Assembly: GCF_001866645.1 (NCBI RefSeq)
Contig: NZ_MLYP01000029.1
Coordinates: forward strand, 1 to 64,000
Direction of reading: 5' to 3'
DNA length: 64,000 bases
From: Streptomyces colonosanans
Lineage (GTDB): Bacteria; Actinomycetota; Actinomycetes; Streptomycetales; Streptomycetaceae
The position numbers and the translations under genes are program-made. The notes under the pieces are model-generated. The model saw only the letters and a list, made by a program, of their open reading frames with translations, searched no databases and was not told where the DNA came from. Below, piece after piece: positions 15,255 through 23,825 of this stretch. The first letter of the stretch is position 1. Each line of letters begins with the position of its first letter.

Positions 15255-15656
15255 TCACGTAAGCACCTCAAGTAACGCGAAATATCGTCCAGGTCCCAGC
15301 GCTCGACAGTCAGTAGACGACTTGCCTTGAACACCGCCGATCTCGTCGCGTTGCTGCGCGTCGAGGAAACCACGGACGGCCTCGCCCGGGTCCATGACGG
15401 CCCCGGAGGGGTCGAAGCCGCGCAGGTTGACGTAGAGCTGCCCGTCCGGATATCGGTCGGCGACCTGGCGGGCCCAGTGGACGGCGAGCGTGGTATTGCC
15501 GACACCCGCCATTCCGCCGATGGCGCTGATCACCACTGTCTCGGCGTGCTGCCCGCCACCGTCGAGCATCTTGAGAACCTCATCGAGTTCGGCGCGCCGT
15601 CCTGTGAACACTGGCAGGTCGTGGGGCAGTTGGGCTGGCTGCGGTTCGGCAGACAT
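15255..15656 (-). pseudogene. AfsR-type NB-ARC regulator fragment
   Basis: About 115 residues from the start of an NB-ARC ATPase domain: LPVFTGRRAELDEVL, ISAIGGMAGVGNTTLAVHWA, DRYPDGQLYVNLRGFDPSG and PGEAVRGFLDA. The Walker A lysine is Asn (GVGNTT for GVGKTT), so nucleotide binding would be lost. After GFLDA the frame runs into unrelated sequence. The gene is both mutated and cut, lying 13 bases beyond the stop of the molybdenum hydroxylase operon. Confidence 0.75.
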
Positions 15657-15669
15657 CCGCTCGTGCGTG

Positions 15670-16152
15670 TCAGACGGTGGTTTCCCGCTGCTCCTGGGCC
15701 GCGCGCGTGATGGCGCGTCGGATGGGTTCGTAGCCGGTGCACCGGCAGATGTTGGATCCGACCACGGCCGCAATGGCTTCCGGGTTGTCGGCGAGGTCGG
15801 GATCGGCTTCGAGTGCTCCGGCGGCCGCCATGAGGAAGCCTGGTGTGCAGAATCCGCACTGGAGTGCGTGCTCGGCCGAGAAGGCCCGTTGCAGGGGGTG
15901 AGGTTCGCCGTCGGGTCCCGTGAGCCCCTCCACCGTGCGGACGGAGCTGCCGTCGCATTGCACGGCCAGCACCAGGCACGCTCGGACCGCCTCGCCGTCC
16001 ATGAGGACGGTGCAGGCCCCGCAGATGCCGTGCTCGCAGCCCAGGTGCGTACCGGTGAGGCGCAGGTCGTCGCGCAGCACGTCGGCGAGCAGGCGACGGG
16101 GTTCCACGTCGAGGGCGTGTTCCGCGCCGTTCACCGTCAGCGTGATCTTCAT
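15670..16152 (-). CDS. Molybdenum hydroxylase small subunit, two [2Fe-2S] clusters
   Basis: Electron-transfer subunit of a xanthine dehydrogenase/CO dehydrogenase-type enzyme, 160 residues. The plant-type [2Fe-2S] cluster is bound by CEHGICGACTVL plus a later cysteine, and the second cluster by CGFCTPGF and CRCTGY. It overlaps the FAD subunit gene by four bases (ATGA) and is the last gene of a large-medium-small operon. Electrons pass from the molybdenum site through it to FAD. Confidence 0.93.
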   Translation of the reverse strand: MKITLTVNGAEHALDVEPRRLLADVLRDDLRLTGTHLGCEHGICGACTVLMDGEAVRACLVLAVQCDGSSVRTVEGLTGPDGEPHPLQRAFSAEHALQCGFCTPGFLMAAAGALEADPDLADNPEAIAAVVGSNICRCTGYEPIRRAITRAAQEQRETTV

Positions 16153-17081
16153 CGGTGGCCTTCCTCCCGTGCGGCCATGCGCGCACGCTGGTCCGACGCC
16201 GCTTCGCGAAGCGTTCTGCCGACCAGGACGGCAATGGCCTGCCGCTTGTACTCCGCGTCGGCGTACGGCTCGGCGACCGGTGCGGCGTCATCCTGGGCGG
16301 CGACGCGGCCGGCGCGGGCGAACGGATGGTCGTCGGGCAGGCGGAGCACCTTCGGGAGCGTGCCGAGTTCGGTACCGAGCAGCGACCGTTCGGCGGCGCG
16401 GGCCCGTACCGGGCGGTCGGCGGAGTTGACCAGTCCGATCCGTGCGCCACTGATCACGCCGTCGTTCATCGTGAGGGCCGCGGCGACGGCAACCTGGGCG
16501 AAGCAGAAGTGAGTGCGGCGGTGCTCGATGAAGCCCACACCGCTGTTCTCGCCGAGCAGCGGAAGGCGTACGGCGGTGATGAGCTCTTGGGGCCGACGCG
16601 CGGTGTTGTAGGGCCCGAGGAAGTAGTCGCCGGCCGGGATGGCGCGGGCACCGTCGGGGCCGTTCACCTCCACGGTGGCGTCCAGGGCGACGCCGATGGC
16701 GCACCATTCCGAGGCGGGATGGGCCCAGGCGAAGCTGCCGGCCATGGTCCCGCGGGAACGGATAGGCGGGTGGGCGATGTTGACCACGGCCCGGGACAGC
16801 AGGGTGCCGAGTGGGCCCGGTACGGCATCGGCCGGTTCGAAAGCCGCGTGGCGGATCAGGGCGCCGACGCGCAGCTCGTCGCCCTCGATACTCATGCGGT
16901 CGAGCTCCGGGATGCGGTTGATGTCGACGACGAGCTGGGGCCGGATGCGTTGCAGGTGCATCTCCAGGATCAGGCTCTGCCCTCCGGCGAGCACCTGGGC
17001 CTTGCGCCTGGTGTCGCCGAGTGCCTCGACGGCCTCGGCGACGGTACGGGGTGCCACGTAGTCGAAGGATGCGGGTTTCAC
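16149..17081 (-). CDS. Molybdenum hydroxylase FAD subunit
   Basis: Medium subunit, 310 residues. FAD-binding motifs AGGQSL near residue 32 and RSRGTMAGSFAWAHPASEW near 110 correspond to the AGGHS and TIGG loops of the family, followed by the C-terminal CO-dehydrogenase flavoprotein domain. Start and stop overlap with the neighbours on both sides by four bases, so translation is coupled and stoichiometric assembly is likely. Confidence 0.92.
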   Translation of the reverse strand: MKPASFDYVAPRTVAEAVEALGDTRRKAQVLAGGQSLILEMHLQRIRPQLVVDINRIPELDRMSIEGDELRVGALIRHAAFEPADAVPGPLGTLLSRAVVNIAHPPIRSRGTMAGSFAWAHPASEWCAIGVALDATVEVNGPDGARAIPAGDYFLGPYNTARRPQELITAVRLPLLGENSGVGFIEHRRTHFCFAQVAVAAALTMNDGVISGARIGLVNSADRPVRARAAERSLLGTELGTLPKVLRLPDDHPFARAGRVAAQDDAAPVAEPYADAEYKRQAIAVLVGRTLREAASDQRARMAAREEGHR

Positions 17082-19354
17082 CGAACGCCTTCCTGGTGTC
17101 TCGAGGCGCGTGCCGCGCGCCAGACGCTGTCCGGGGTGAGCGGCATCTGCAGCAGGTCGGGATCGGCGATCCGCAGGGCGTCGGCCACGGCGTTGACGAT
17201 GGCTGCCGGGGTGCCGATGCAGCCCGACTCCCCCGCGCCCTTGGCACCCAGCGGCGTGGTGGGGCTGGGGGTGCGGGTGTCCCTGATGTCGATGGGCGGG
17301 ATCTCCGTAAACGTCGGGAGCAGGTAGTCGAGGAATCCGCTCGCCAGATGCGGTACGCCGTCGTCGTGGAACGTCATGCCTTCGTAGAGGGCCTGTCCGA
17401 TGCCCTGTACGGCCGATCCGAATGCCTGCCCGTGCACCATCGTGGGGTTGAGGACCACTCCGCAGTCGTCGACGGCTACGAGCCGCAGGACGTTCACGGT
17501 GCCCAGGTCCGGGTCCACCTCGGTCACCGCCGCGTGGGCGCCGAAGGGGAATGCCATGCCGGCCGCGTACCGGTCCTCGACGCGCAACGGCCCTGTGGTC
17601 TTCACCAGGTCGCCCAGGCTCGTGGCCGCCGAACCGTCATGGGCGGCGTGCACGGTGCCGTCCGCCCACTGGACCTCGTCGACCGGCAGGTCCCACAGCT
17701 CCGCCGCCCGTGTGCGGGCCTCGTCGATCAGGAGGGTCGCCGCGTGCTGGAGCATGGCGCCTGCCACCTGCGCCGACCGGCTGGCGAAGGAGCCCAGTCC
17801 TTCGGGCTGCTCGTCGGTGTCGCCTTCGACAAGGCGGACCTGCGCCTCCGGGATGCCGAGGGCCTTGGCGACCAGTGCGGGGAAGACCGTCTCGTGACCC
17901 TGGCCGCTGGGCGCCGCACCGCACCGGGCGGTGACGGTGCCGTCTTCGTGGACCTCGAGGCTGCCGAACTCGTGGAGGCCGCCTGGTTCGCCACCGGAGC
18001 GCTCCACGTAGCAGGAGACGCCGATGCCCAGTGGCAGGGCGTCCGGGTCCTCGCGTCGGCGGGCCTGCTCCGCACGCCACTTCTCGTAGCCGAGCGTCTC
18101 GAGGGCCAGGTCCAGGGCGGCGGCGTAGTTCCCGCTGTCGTAGCGGCGTCCGGTCGGCGTCTCGTACGGAAAGGCGTCGAGCGGAATGAAGTTACGCCGA
18201 CGCAGCTCGATCGGGTCGAGCCCTAGCCGCCGGGCCAGCAGGTCCATGGTCCGCTCGATCGCGATCGCGGCCTCGGGACGACCGGCGCCCCGGTACGGAT
18301 AGGTCACCATGGTGTTGGTGAGAACCGAGCGCAGCGTCGCGTGGACGCGTGGGGTGGTGTACGCGCCGGTCGCCATCCATGCCGTCTGCATGGGCAGTCC
18401 CGCACCGAGGTGCGGGTAGGCGCCGATGTCGGCGTCGATCGTCAGCTCATAGGCGAGGAGCCGCCCTTCGGCGTCTGCGGCGAGCCGGACGGTCTGGTCC
18501 TGTCCTCTGCCCCGGGTGGCGACGAGCATCGACTCCAGGCGGTCCTCGATCCAGCGCACCGGCCGCCCGAGCTTCACCGCCAGGTGGGCGACGACCACGA
18601 ACTCGGGGAAGGCGGCGCTCTTGGACCCGAAGGCGCCTCCGGTGTCCGGGACGACGACCCGGATCCGGTCGGTGGGCCAGCCGAGCAGCGCGGCCAGTTC
18701 ACGACGCAGCCGGTGCGGCATCTGGTGCCCCGACCACACCGTCAGCCGATCTCCCTCGGGTACGGCGAGGATCGTGCGGCATTCCATGGGGCTGGGCATC
18801 AACAGTTGCTGACGGTATCTGGCCTCGACGACGGCGGCTGCGTCCTGCCAGACGGACGGGTCGATGGGTTCTCCCGACTCGCCCCGCAGGGCGATGTTGC
18901 TCAATCCGTCGAACAGGCGGACGCAGTCGTCCAGCGCCGCAGATGGTGTCACCACGGCGGGCAGGGGATCGATCGTGGAGGTGACCTCGGCAGCCCCGTC
19001 CTCGGCCCGGTACCGGTCCTCTCCGAGAACGACCGCCAGCGCCTCGCCCGGGTAGCGCACCCGGTCCTTCACAAGAGCCGGCCACTCCCGGCCCGCGACG
19101 GCGTCCTCCGTGGAGAGTCCGGCCAGCAAGGTGTACGGCACCCGAGGAAGGTCCGGCAGATCCGCCGCCGACCAGGCGCCCACGACACCCGGCACGTCAC
19201 GGGCCGCCGTACAGTCCACAGCCTGCAGCAGGCCGTGAGCCACTTCGCTTCTCACGAACGCGGCGTCCAGACAGCCCGGCACGTCGATATCGGCCACATA
19301 GCGGCCTTTCCCGGTGAGCAGTCGCTCGTCCTCGCGCCTCACCCATTGCGCCAC
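17078..19354 (-). CDS. Molybdenum hydroxylase large (molybdopterin) subunit
   Basis: Catalytic subunit, about 758 residues, binding molybdopterin cytosine dinucleotide. Motifs seen: VRREDERLLTGKGRYVADI at the N terminus, VVVPDTGGAFGSKSA, YPYRGAGRPEA, and LGAKGAGESGCIG with the catalytic glutamate. The loop that carries Ser-selenocysteine-like AYxCSFR in true aerobic CO dehydrogenase reads YRGAGR here, so an aldehyde, purine or aromatic substrate is more likely than CO. GTG 19354 with GAGG seven bases upstream fits the family start; GTG 19411 is an alternative. No cofactor-insertion (XdhC/CoxDEF) genes lie in this window, so they must be elsewhere. Confidence 0.92.
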   Translation of the reverse strand: MAQWVRREDERLLTGKGRYVADIDVPGCLDAAFVRSEVAHGLLQAVDCTAARDVPGVVGAWSAADLPDLPRVPYTLLAGLSTEDAVAGREWPALVKDRVRYPGEALAVVLGEDRYRAEDGAAEVTSTIDPLPAVVTPSAALDDCVRLFDGLSNIALRGESGEPIDPSVWQDAAAVVEARYRQQLLMPSPMECRTILAVPEGDRLTVWSGHQMPHRLRRELAALLGWPTDRIRVVVPDTGGAFGSKSAAFPEFVVVAHLAVKLGRPVRWIEDRLESMLVATRGRGQDQTVRLAADAEGRLLAYELTIDADIGAYPHLGAGLPMQTAWMATGAYTTPRVHATLRSVLTNTMVTYPYRGAGRPEAAIAIERTMDLLARRLGLDPIELRRRNFIPLDAFPYETPTGRRYDSGNYAAALDLALETLGYEKWRAEQARRREDPDALPLGIGVSCYVERSGGEPGGLHEFGSLEVHEDGTVTARCGAAPSGQGHETVFPALVAKALGIPEAQVRLVEGDTDEQPEGLGSFASRSAQVAGAMLQHAATLLIDEARTRAAELWDLPVDEVQWADGTVHAAHDGSAATSLGDLVKTTGPLRVEDRYAAGMAFPFGAHAAVTEVDPDLGTVNVLRLVAVDDCGVVLNPTMVHGQAFGSAVQGIGQALYEGMTFHDDGVPHLASGFLDYLLPTFTEIPPIDIRDTRTPSPTTPLGAKGAGESGCIGTPAAIVNAVADALRIADPDLLQMPLTPDSVWRAARASRHQEGVR

Positions 19355-19577
19355 AACAACACCTCGTCGTGCATTGCGGGAACTGACAGGGCGACAGCCG
19401 CATCCCTTCACCTGCCGCTGTGCGGGATTTCCGGCCCATCGCTGCGGTGGCTACCCCTGCAGAACGCCACCCTGATGGAATTTAGCGGCTTCGACACTAT
19501 CCACGCTGGAAGCGAAAGGACGAGTCACGGGCCGACATCGTGCGCTGTGAGGACGGAAGGAGTGCGCTGCCCGCACG

Positions 19578-19603
19578 GTCGGCCGCTGAGTCCAGCGGCC
19601 GAC
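19578..19603 (-). terminator. Hairpin downstream of the GNAT gene
   Basis: A perfect 11-base-pair stem, GTCGGCCGCTG-agtc-CAGCGGCCGAC, lying 18 bases past the GNAT stop on the minus strand. It has no long T tract, as is common for Streptomyces terminators. Confidence 0.6.
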
Positions 19604-19621
19604 TCGAAGGGGGGCGAGCCG

Positions 19622-19960
19622 TCAGCCCAGTTCCGTGTCCAGCCACTGCAGGACCTCGGGTGTCACGGGGTCGGTGATGTCGGAGAACTCGTCATGCTTC
19701 GTCAGGAACTTGGCCACGTACGGGCAGACGGGCACGATCCGCTTTCCGGAGTCACGCACGTCGGTGAGCGCCTCCTGAACCAGCCGGGAGGCCAGACCCT
19801 GTCCGGCGAAGGCCTCGTCGACCACGGTGTGGTAGAAGACGCGCTGTTCACCGCGGTCAAGGTAGGCGGTCAGTCCGGCGCGCTTGCCGTCGACCAGGAT
19901 TTCGTAACGGTTCTTGGCGTCATTCCGCTCTACGGTCGGAGCGGTGGAGTGCTGGCTCAT
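19622..19960 (-). CDS. GNAT-type N-acetyltransferase (YjdJ-like)
   Basis: Short acetyltransferase of 112 residues: RYEILVDGKRAGLTAYLDRG, then FYHTVVDEAFAGQGLASRLVQEALTDVR, where GQGLASRL is the acetyl-CoA pyrophosphate loop, and IVPVCPYVAKFLTKHDEF. This minimal fold is typical of the YjdJ or CG-type acetyltransferase group. ATG 19960 with AAAGG seven bases upstream is chosen; the open frame upstream belongs to a pirin remnant in another frame. Its substrate is unknown. Confidence 0.85.
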   Translation of the reverse strand: MSQHSTAPTVERNDAKNRYEILVDGKRAGLTAYLDRGEQRVFYHTVVDEAFAGQGLASRLVQEALTDVRDSGKRIVPVCPYVAKFLTKHDEFSDITDPVTPEVLQWLDTELG

Positions 19961-20000
19961 CGGGTGCCTTTCAGATGGGGGATGTGACGCGCCGGACAGG

Positions 20001-20178
20001 TCAGTGGCGCGGTGGATTCCTGCGTGGCCTGATGACGGCGTTCGGCAGAGCGGGGGCGGGAAGACGCTCTCCGGCATACCCTTCGACGGCGCCGAAGCGC
20101 TCGGAGGAGTTCTGCCAGTCGTCCCGGGCCTTGGCGATGTCTTCGTGGCTGCGCCCGATGAAATTCCACCACATACCG
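20001..20178 (-). pseudogene. Pirin C-terminal fragment
   Basis: The minus strand reads MWWNFIGRSHEDIAKARDDW, then RFGAVEGYAGERLPAPALP and a stop at 20001: the last ~58 residues of a pirin (cupin, quercetinase-like) protein. Its usual MVWNFVGR-type histidine-domain end is clear. The upstream part is missing at about 20,178. Pirin and a GNAT are often neighbours in Streptomyces, so the pair was probably once intact. Confidence 0.75.
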
Positions 20179-20296
20179 CGGATTTCACATATCTGTGCAG
20201 GTCAGGGACGTCTTGGACCGTCGGGGATCAGCAAAACGTCAGCATTGGTCTCCGAGGAGTCGCTGGGTCATGGTGTCGAGGTCTTTGGTTCACGGT

Positions 20297-20640
20297 ATGG
20301 GCAGGTTCTTCAAGGACTGCGAGCATCCGGCGTCGAGGTGGTCGAAGTGCCCGCACCTGTACAAGATCCGGTACCGGGACGCGGCCGGGAAGCAGGTCGA
20401 GGAGTCGGGGTTCGCCACCCAGGACCGGGCGATCCGCCGGTTGACGGAGATCTACAACACGAAGAAGGCGGCTGGTCGCAACCAGGCGAAGGCGGAACGG
20501 GCCGCGAAGTACGGTGCGATGCGCTTCGCCGAGTACGCCACCGAGTGGAAGGCCGGCCAGCGGGACCTGGCCCCGGCCTCCGTGCGGCATCTGGGCTCGC
20601 TGCTCGAGCACCACCTGGACGAACACCATCGGCAGCGTCA
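20297..20640 (+). pseudogene. Tyrosine-integrase N-terminal fragment
   Basis: About 115 residues beginning MGRFFKDCEHPASRW, with the AP2/DNA-binding opening KIRYRDAAGKQVEESGFAT and the start of the core-binding domain (FAEYATEWKAGQRDLAPASV, HLGSLLEHHLDEHH). The catalytic domain with R-H-R-Y is absent; the frame runs into antisense of a SagB-like gene at about 20,640. Residue of an integrated plasmid or phage. Confidence 0.75.
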
Positions 20641-20644
20641 TCCA

Positions 20645-21190
20645 TGGGAGACCGTACGGCGTGCGGTGACGGAGAGTTCGGCGGTCACGCCCGGCGGAGT
20701 GGCCGCGGGTTGCGGGCCGAGGCGGTGGACACGGTGGCGCAGCGGGTCGTAGCCGTATCGGCCAGGAGGCAGGCAGCAGTCGGCGCCGACGACGAGTTCG
20801 GTGTCCACCGGGTGCAGCGCACCGGCGGAGGGGGCCGGGCGCAGCCGTCCCGAGCCGTCCGAGGCGGCGAGGGAGAGTCGGAGCAGGGCCCGCAGGTCGA
20901 GCTCGGCCGGGCCGGCTTGGCAGCGGCGGGCCCGGCCAGGCCGGGCCCGCCGGTGTGTCGGGGCCGGGACACCGCGCGGAGCGGGCGTTCCGCAGAGCAG
21001 TGGCGAGGTCCACCGGAAGGTCCTCCCGCGGGTGGTCCATATCCTCCGGGCGGCCGCCGCCGACGGGGCGTTCCATGCCCGCTGGACGGCTTTCCCGGAG
21101 GTGTTTCGCCTCCCCTGCAAGACCGTCGCCAAGGCGTTCCATGGCCTCGGGGCTGCGGCTCCCGGAGTAGGTGATCTCCGTCCATCGGGC
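20645..21190 (-). pseudogene. SagB-type nitroreductase/dehydrogenase, broken
   Basis: Two minus-strand frames together resemble a SagB/nitroreductase protein: WTEITYSGSRSPEAMERLGD, DLATALRNARSARCPGP in one frame, then ELDLRALLRLSLAASDG, LRPAPSAGALHPVDTELVVG and LPPGRYGYDPLRHRVHRLG in another. The frame changes at about 20,950. The C-terminal half is lost at the joint with the integrase fragment. SagB proteins are FMN-dependent azoline oxidases or related peptide-modifying enzymes; this copy is not functional. Confidence 0.6.
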
Positions 21191-21310
21191 GGTCGTGAAC
21201 GCGGGGGGCAGGCCGCGCAGTTGGTCCCCTGTGGCGCGCAGTGGGGAGGCGGTGATCTCGTCGCGCTGAGCGGCGCTGGTGGTGTAACGGTCCCAGAAGC
21301 AGATGTCCCG
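21190..21310 (-). pseudogene. Alpha/beta hydrolase (lipase) fragment
   Basis: About 36 residues, FWDRYTTSAAQRDEITASPL and LRGLPPAF, matching the lid-region and late part of LipH/HSL-type esterases (ASPL and LPPALV are typical). Both ends are missing; it merges directly into the SagB-like fragment. Confidence 0.6.
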
Positions 21311-21484
21311 TTCTCTTTGGTGGATAGCCGGCGATGTCGACCGGCCCCTGATCACCGCCTGGGCGAGATCCAGCCCATGTTGCCGGATCGTCGTGTTGCA
21401 GTCGCTGTTCCGGCCCCCAGCCCACCACCCCCCCCGCCCCACCTTCACGGTCGAGCCCTGCTGGCCCGAGGTCTTCGCGTCCGC

Positions 21485-22993
21485 TCAGGCATCGGCGTGC
21501 GCGGGAGCGTCCTGCTTGCCGCCCGTGACGACGAAGGCCATGATCAGCGCGGCCACGACGAACACCAGCGCCCCACCGATGAAGGCCCGGGTGAAGCCGT
21601 ACGTCATCGCCTCCTGCGCCCGGGCGACCAGGGCGGCGTCATCCCTGTCCAGGCCGTCGAAGTACTCCGCGTTGGCGTTCGGCAGGCGGGTGTTGGCTTG
21701 GAGGTACGCCACCATGGCGAGGGCGGCGACGCCGACGGCTCCCCCGGCCTGCTGCGCGGTGTTGAGCAGGCCCGACGCGCTGCCCGAGTCGGCCTCGTCG
21801 ACACCGCGCACCGCGCCGAGCGTCAGCGGCACGAAGGTCAGGCCGAGTCCGGCGGCGGTGACGAACATGGCGGGCATCAGTGTGCCCACGTAGGCGGAGT
21901 GCGGGGTCAGCCGACTCAGCCAGAGCATCCCGGTCGCGGCGGCGACCAGGCCGGGCCCGGCCACCATCCAGGGTGGCAGCTTGACGACGAGCTTCGAGGC
22001 GATCGGGGCCATCATGCCGATGCCGGCGCTGAACGGCAGGTAGGCCAAGCCCGTCTTGACGGCCCCGTAGTCCAGCACGTGCTGCATGTACAGGGTCAGG
22101 AAGTAGAAGGTCGAGAACATGCCCAGTCCGGTGAGGAACAGTGCCGCGTACGTGCCGACGCGGCTGCGGTCCTTCAGGATGTGCAGGGGCAGCATGGGGT
22201 GTGCGATGCGGGCCTGGCGCTCCAGGAACAGCACGAGCAGCACCGCGGCGACCGCCAGGTAGGTCGCCGTGACGGGGCCGGTCCAGCCGGTCTGTCCGCC
22301 CCGGGTGACCCCGTAGATCAGGGAGAGCAGACCGGCCGTGCCCGCCGCCGCGCCCGCGAGATCGAGCTTGCCGTGGTCGCGGTCGGCCTCTTCGAGCACG
22401 GTCGTTCCGGCCAGCACGGCGATGCCGATGGGGATGTTCACCAGCAGCACCCACCGCCAGTCGAGGTACTCGGTGAGGAGTCCGCCGAGGATCAGGCCCA
22501 GGACCGACCCGACACCGGCCATGGCGGCATACGTGCCCATGGCGCGGTTGCGCTGCTTACCCTCGGGGAAGTTCGTCGCGATCAGCGCGAGCGCCGTGGG
22601 CGCCGCGACGGCCGCGCCCACGCCCTGGAGCACCCGGGCGCAGATCAGCAGTCCCTCGTTCGGGGCCAGGCCGCCGAGCGCCGAGGCCAGGACGAAGGTG
22701 ACGATGCCGAGCCGGAACACGCGGCGGCGGCCGAAAAGGTCACCGGCCCGGCCGCCGAGTAGCATCAGTCCGCCGAAGGTGACCGCGTACGCGTTGACCA
22801 CCCAGGCCAGATTGCCGTCGGACATGTCGAGTGCGCTCTGGATGCTCAGCAGGGCGATGTTCACGATGGTGGCGTCGAGCACCACCATCAGCTCCGCGGC
22901 GGCGATGACCAGCAGGGCCAGTACCGGACGACGGTTGAACCCGGCGGCGGCCATCGCCCCGGGGCTCGCGCCGGTCTGTGTTGCTGATGACAT
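21485..22993 (-). CDS. DHA2-family (14-TM) MFS drug exporter
   Basis: Proton-driven efflux protein of 502 residues in the EmrB/QacA group. Visible: LDATIVNIALLSIQSAL in helix 1 (motif D1), GGRAGDLFGRRRVFRLG loop (motif A), LQGVGAAVAAPTALALIATNFPEG (motif B), GVGSVLGLILGGLLTEYLDWRWVLLVNIPIG (motif C), and about 14 hydrophobic segments. It faces a DUF1772 gene across a 96-base divergent gap. It sits at the edge of the aromatic polyketide remnant and may have been its self-resistance exporter. Confidence 0.92.
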   Translation of the reverse strand: MSSATQTGASPGAMAAAGFNRRPVLALLVIAAAELMVVLDATIVNIALLSIQSALDMSDGNLAWVVNAYAVTFGGLMLLGGRAGDLFGRRRVFRLGIVTFVLASALGGLAPNEGLLICARVLQGVGAAVAAPTALALIATNFPEGKQRNRAMGTYAAMAGVGSVLGLILGGLLTEYLDWRWVLLVNIPIGIAVLAGTTVLEEADRDHGKLDLAGAAAGTAGLLSLIYGVTRGGQTGWTGPVTATYLAVAAVLLVLFLERQARIAHPMLPLHILKDRSRVGTYAALFLTGLGMFSTFYFLTLYMQHVLDYGAVKTGLAYLPFSAGIGMMAPIASKLVVKLPPWMVAGPGLVAAATGMLWLSRLTPHSAYVGTLMPAMFVTAAGLGLTFVPLTLGAVRGVDEADSGSASGLLNTAQQAGGAVGVAALAMVAYLQANTRLPNANAEYFDGLDRDDAALVARAQEAMTYGFTRAFIGGALVFVVAALIMAFVVTGGKQDAPAHADA

Positions 22994-23089
22994 GGGACCT
23001 CCAGATCGTGGCCCCCGCTACCGTGGACGTCCTCGTCCCCGCGACGACTTGTGCAGCAAGGGCCGGATGACTCAACGAAGGGAAAACTG

Positions 23090-23578
23090 ATGCGTGTTCG
23101 TACAACGAAGGCTATTGCGGTCACCGCCACCGGCCTGCTCGCCGGCGCGTTCGGCTATGGCGCGGTCAATTTGGGTCCGACCTTCTGGAGCGTGCCGTTG
23201 GAAACACGGCTGACGTTTCATGCCGAACTGATGAAGATGAACTCTCCGGTGATGCTGACGGCGATGGGGGTCTCCGCCCTCGGCGCCCTGGCGCTGACCT
23301 TGCAGACTCGTGGCCGGGAGCGCTGGCTCGCGGCCGGGGCGACGGCGCTGACCGCGACTTCCTTCCTGGTCACCCGCTTCGGTAACGTACCGATCAACGC
23401 GCAGATCAAGGTGTGGGCGGTCACATCGCCGCCGGCCGACTACGCCGAGATCCTGCACCGTTGGGACCTGTTCAACCAGACGCGCACGGCCACCGCGCTG
23501 GCTGCCTTCGTCCTGCTCGTCATCGCTCAGAGCGGTTCCGGTCCGCGTGCGACTCGTTCCGCCACGCCTTCCAGCTGA
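23090..23578 (+). CDS. DUF1772 (anthrone-oxygenase-like) membrane protein
   Basis: Small integral membrane protein of 162 residues with four helices (about 8-28, 48-70, 78-98, 135-155). The family pattern is FWSVPLETRLTFHAELMKMNSPV near the start and NVPINAQIKVW plus LHRWDLFNQTRTATALAAFVLL at the end. DUF1772 includes the HypC-type anthrone oxidases that oxidise polyketide anthrones to quinones, which suits the aromatic polyketide context; the substrate is inferred. AAGGGAAA before ATG 23090 supports this start over 23051. Its 3' end overlaps the convergent DUF6059-like gene by 52 bases. Confidence 0.8.
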   Translation: MRVRTTKAIAVTATGLLAGAFGYGAVNLGPTFWSVPLETRLTFHAELMKMNSPVMLTAMGVSALGALALTLQTRGRERWLAAGATALTATSFLVTRFGNVPINAQIKVWAVTSPPADYAEILHRWDLFNQTRTATALAAFVLLVIAQSGSGPRATRSATPSS

Positions 23579-23751
23579 CGGTTGAGAGCCATCTCCGTCT
23601 CCGTCAAAGGCTGGTCCCAGAGCATGTTTTCAGGGTGCCCGGGTACCGCCGGCTCGCCGGCGTCGGGGGTGGGAACGGAGAACTGGCTCTGGCCGAAGGC
23701 GACGAATCCATCCGCGAAAAAGCGCCACAGGGACCTCAAGGACAAACGCAT
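23527..23751 (-). CDS. DUF6059-like small protein
   Basis: About 74 residues: MRLSLRSLWRFFADGFVAFG, then PTPDAGEPAVPGHPENM and DQPLTETEMALNRQLEG. The pattern of an aromatic N-terminal helix, a GHPE motif and a PLTExE motif resembles the DUF6059 proteins found beside SARP activators in Streptomyces antibiotic clusters; function unknown. The frame is open to an ATG at 23805 but no clear ribosome site favours either start. It lies just downstream of the SARP on the same strand. Confidence 0.55.
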   Translation of the reverse strand: MRLSLRSLWRFFADGFVAFGQSQFSVPTPDAGEPAVPGHPENMLWDQPLTETEMALNRQLEGVAERVARGPEPL

Positions 23752-23825
23752 GGGGACATCGTGGCCGGTCGTGAAAAAGCACGGATAAAGTCCGGGATTC
23801 TTCATGACCGGCCGTCGTCCTCGGC

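Noticed and set aside
16155..19987. Several long + strand frames opposite the molybdenum hydroxylase genes
   Set aside because: All are antisense to genes with unmistakable cluster and cofactor motifs.
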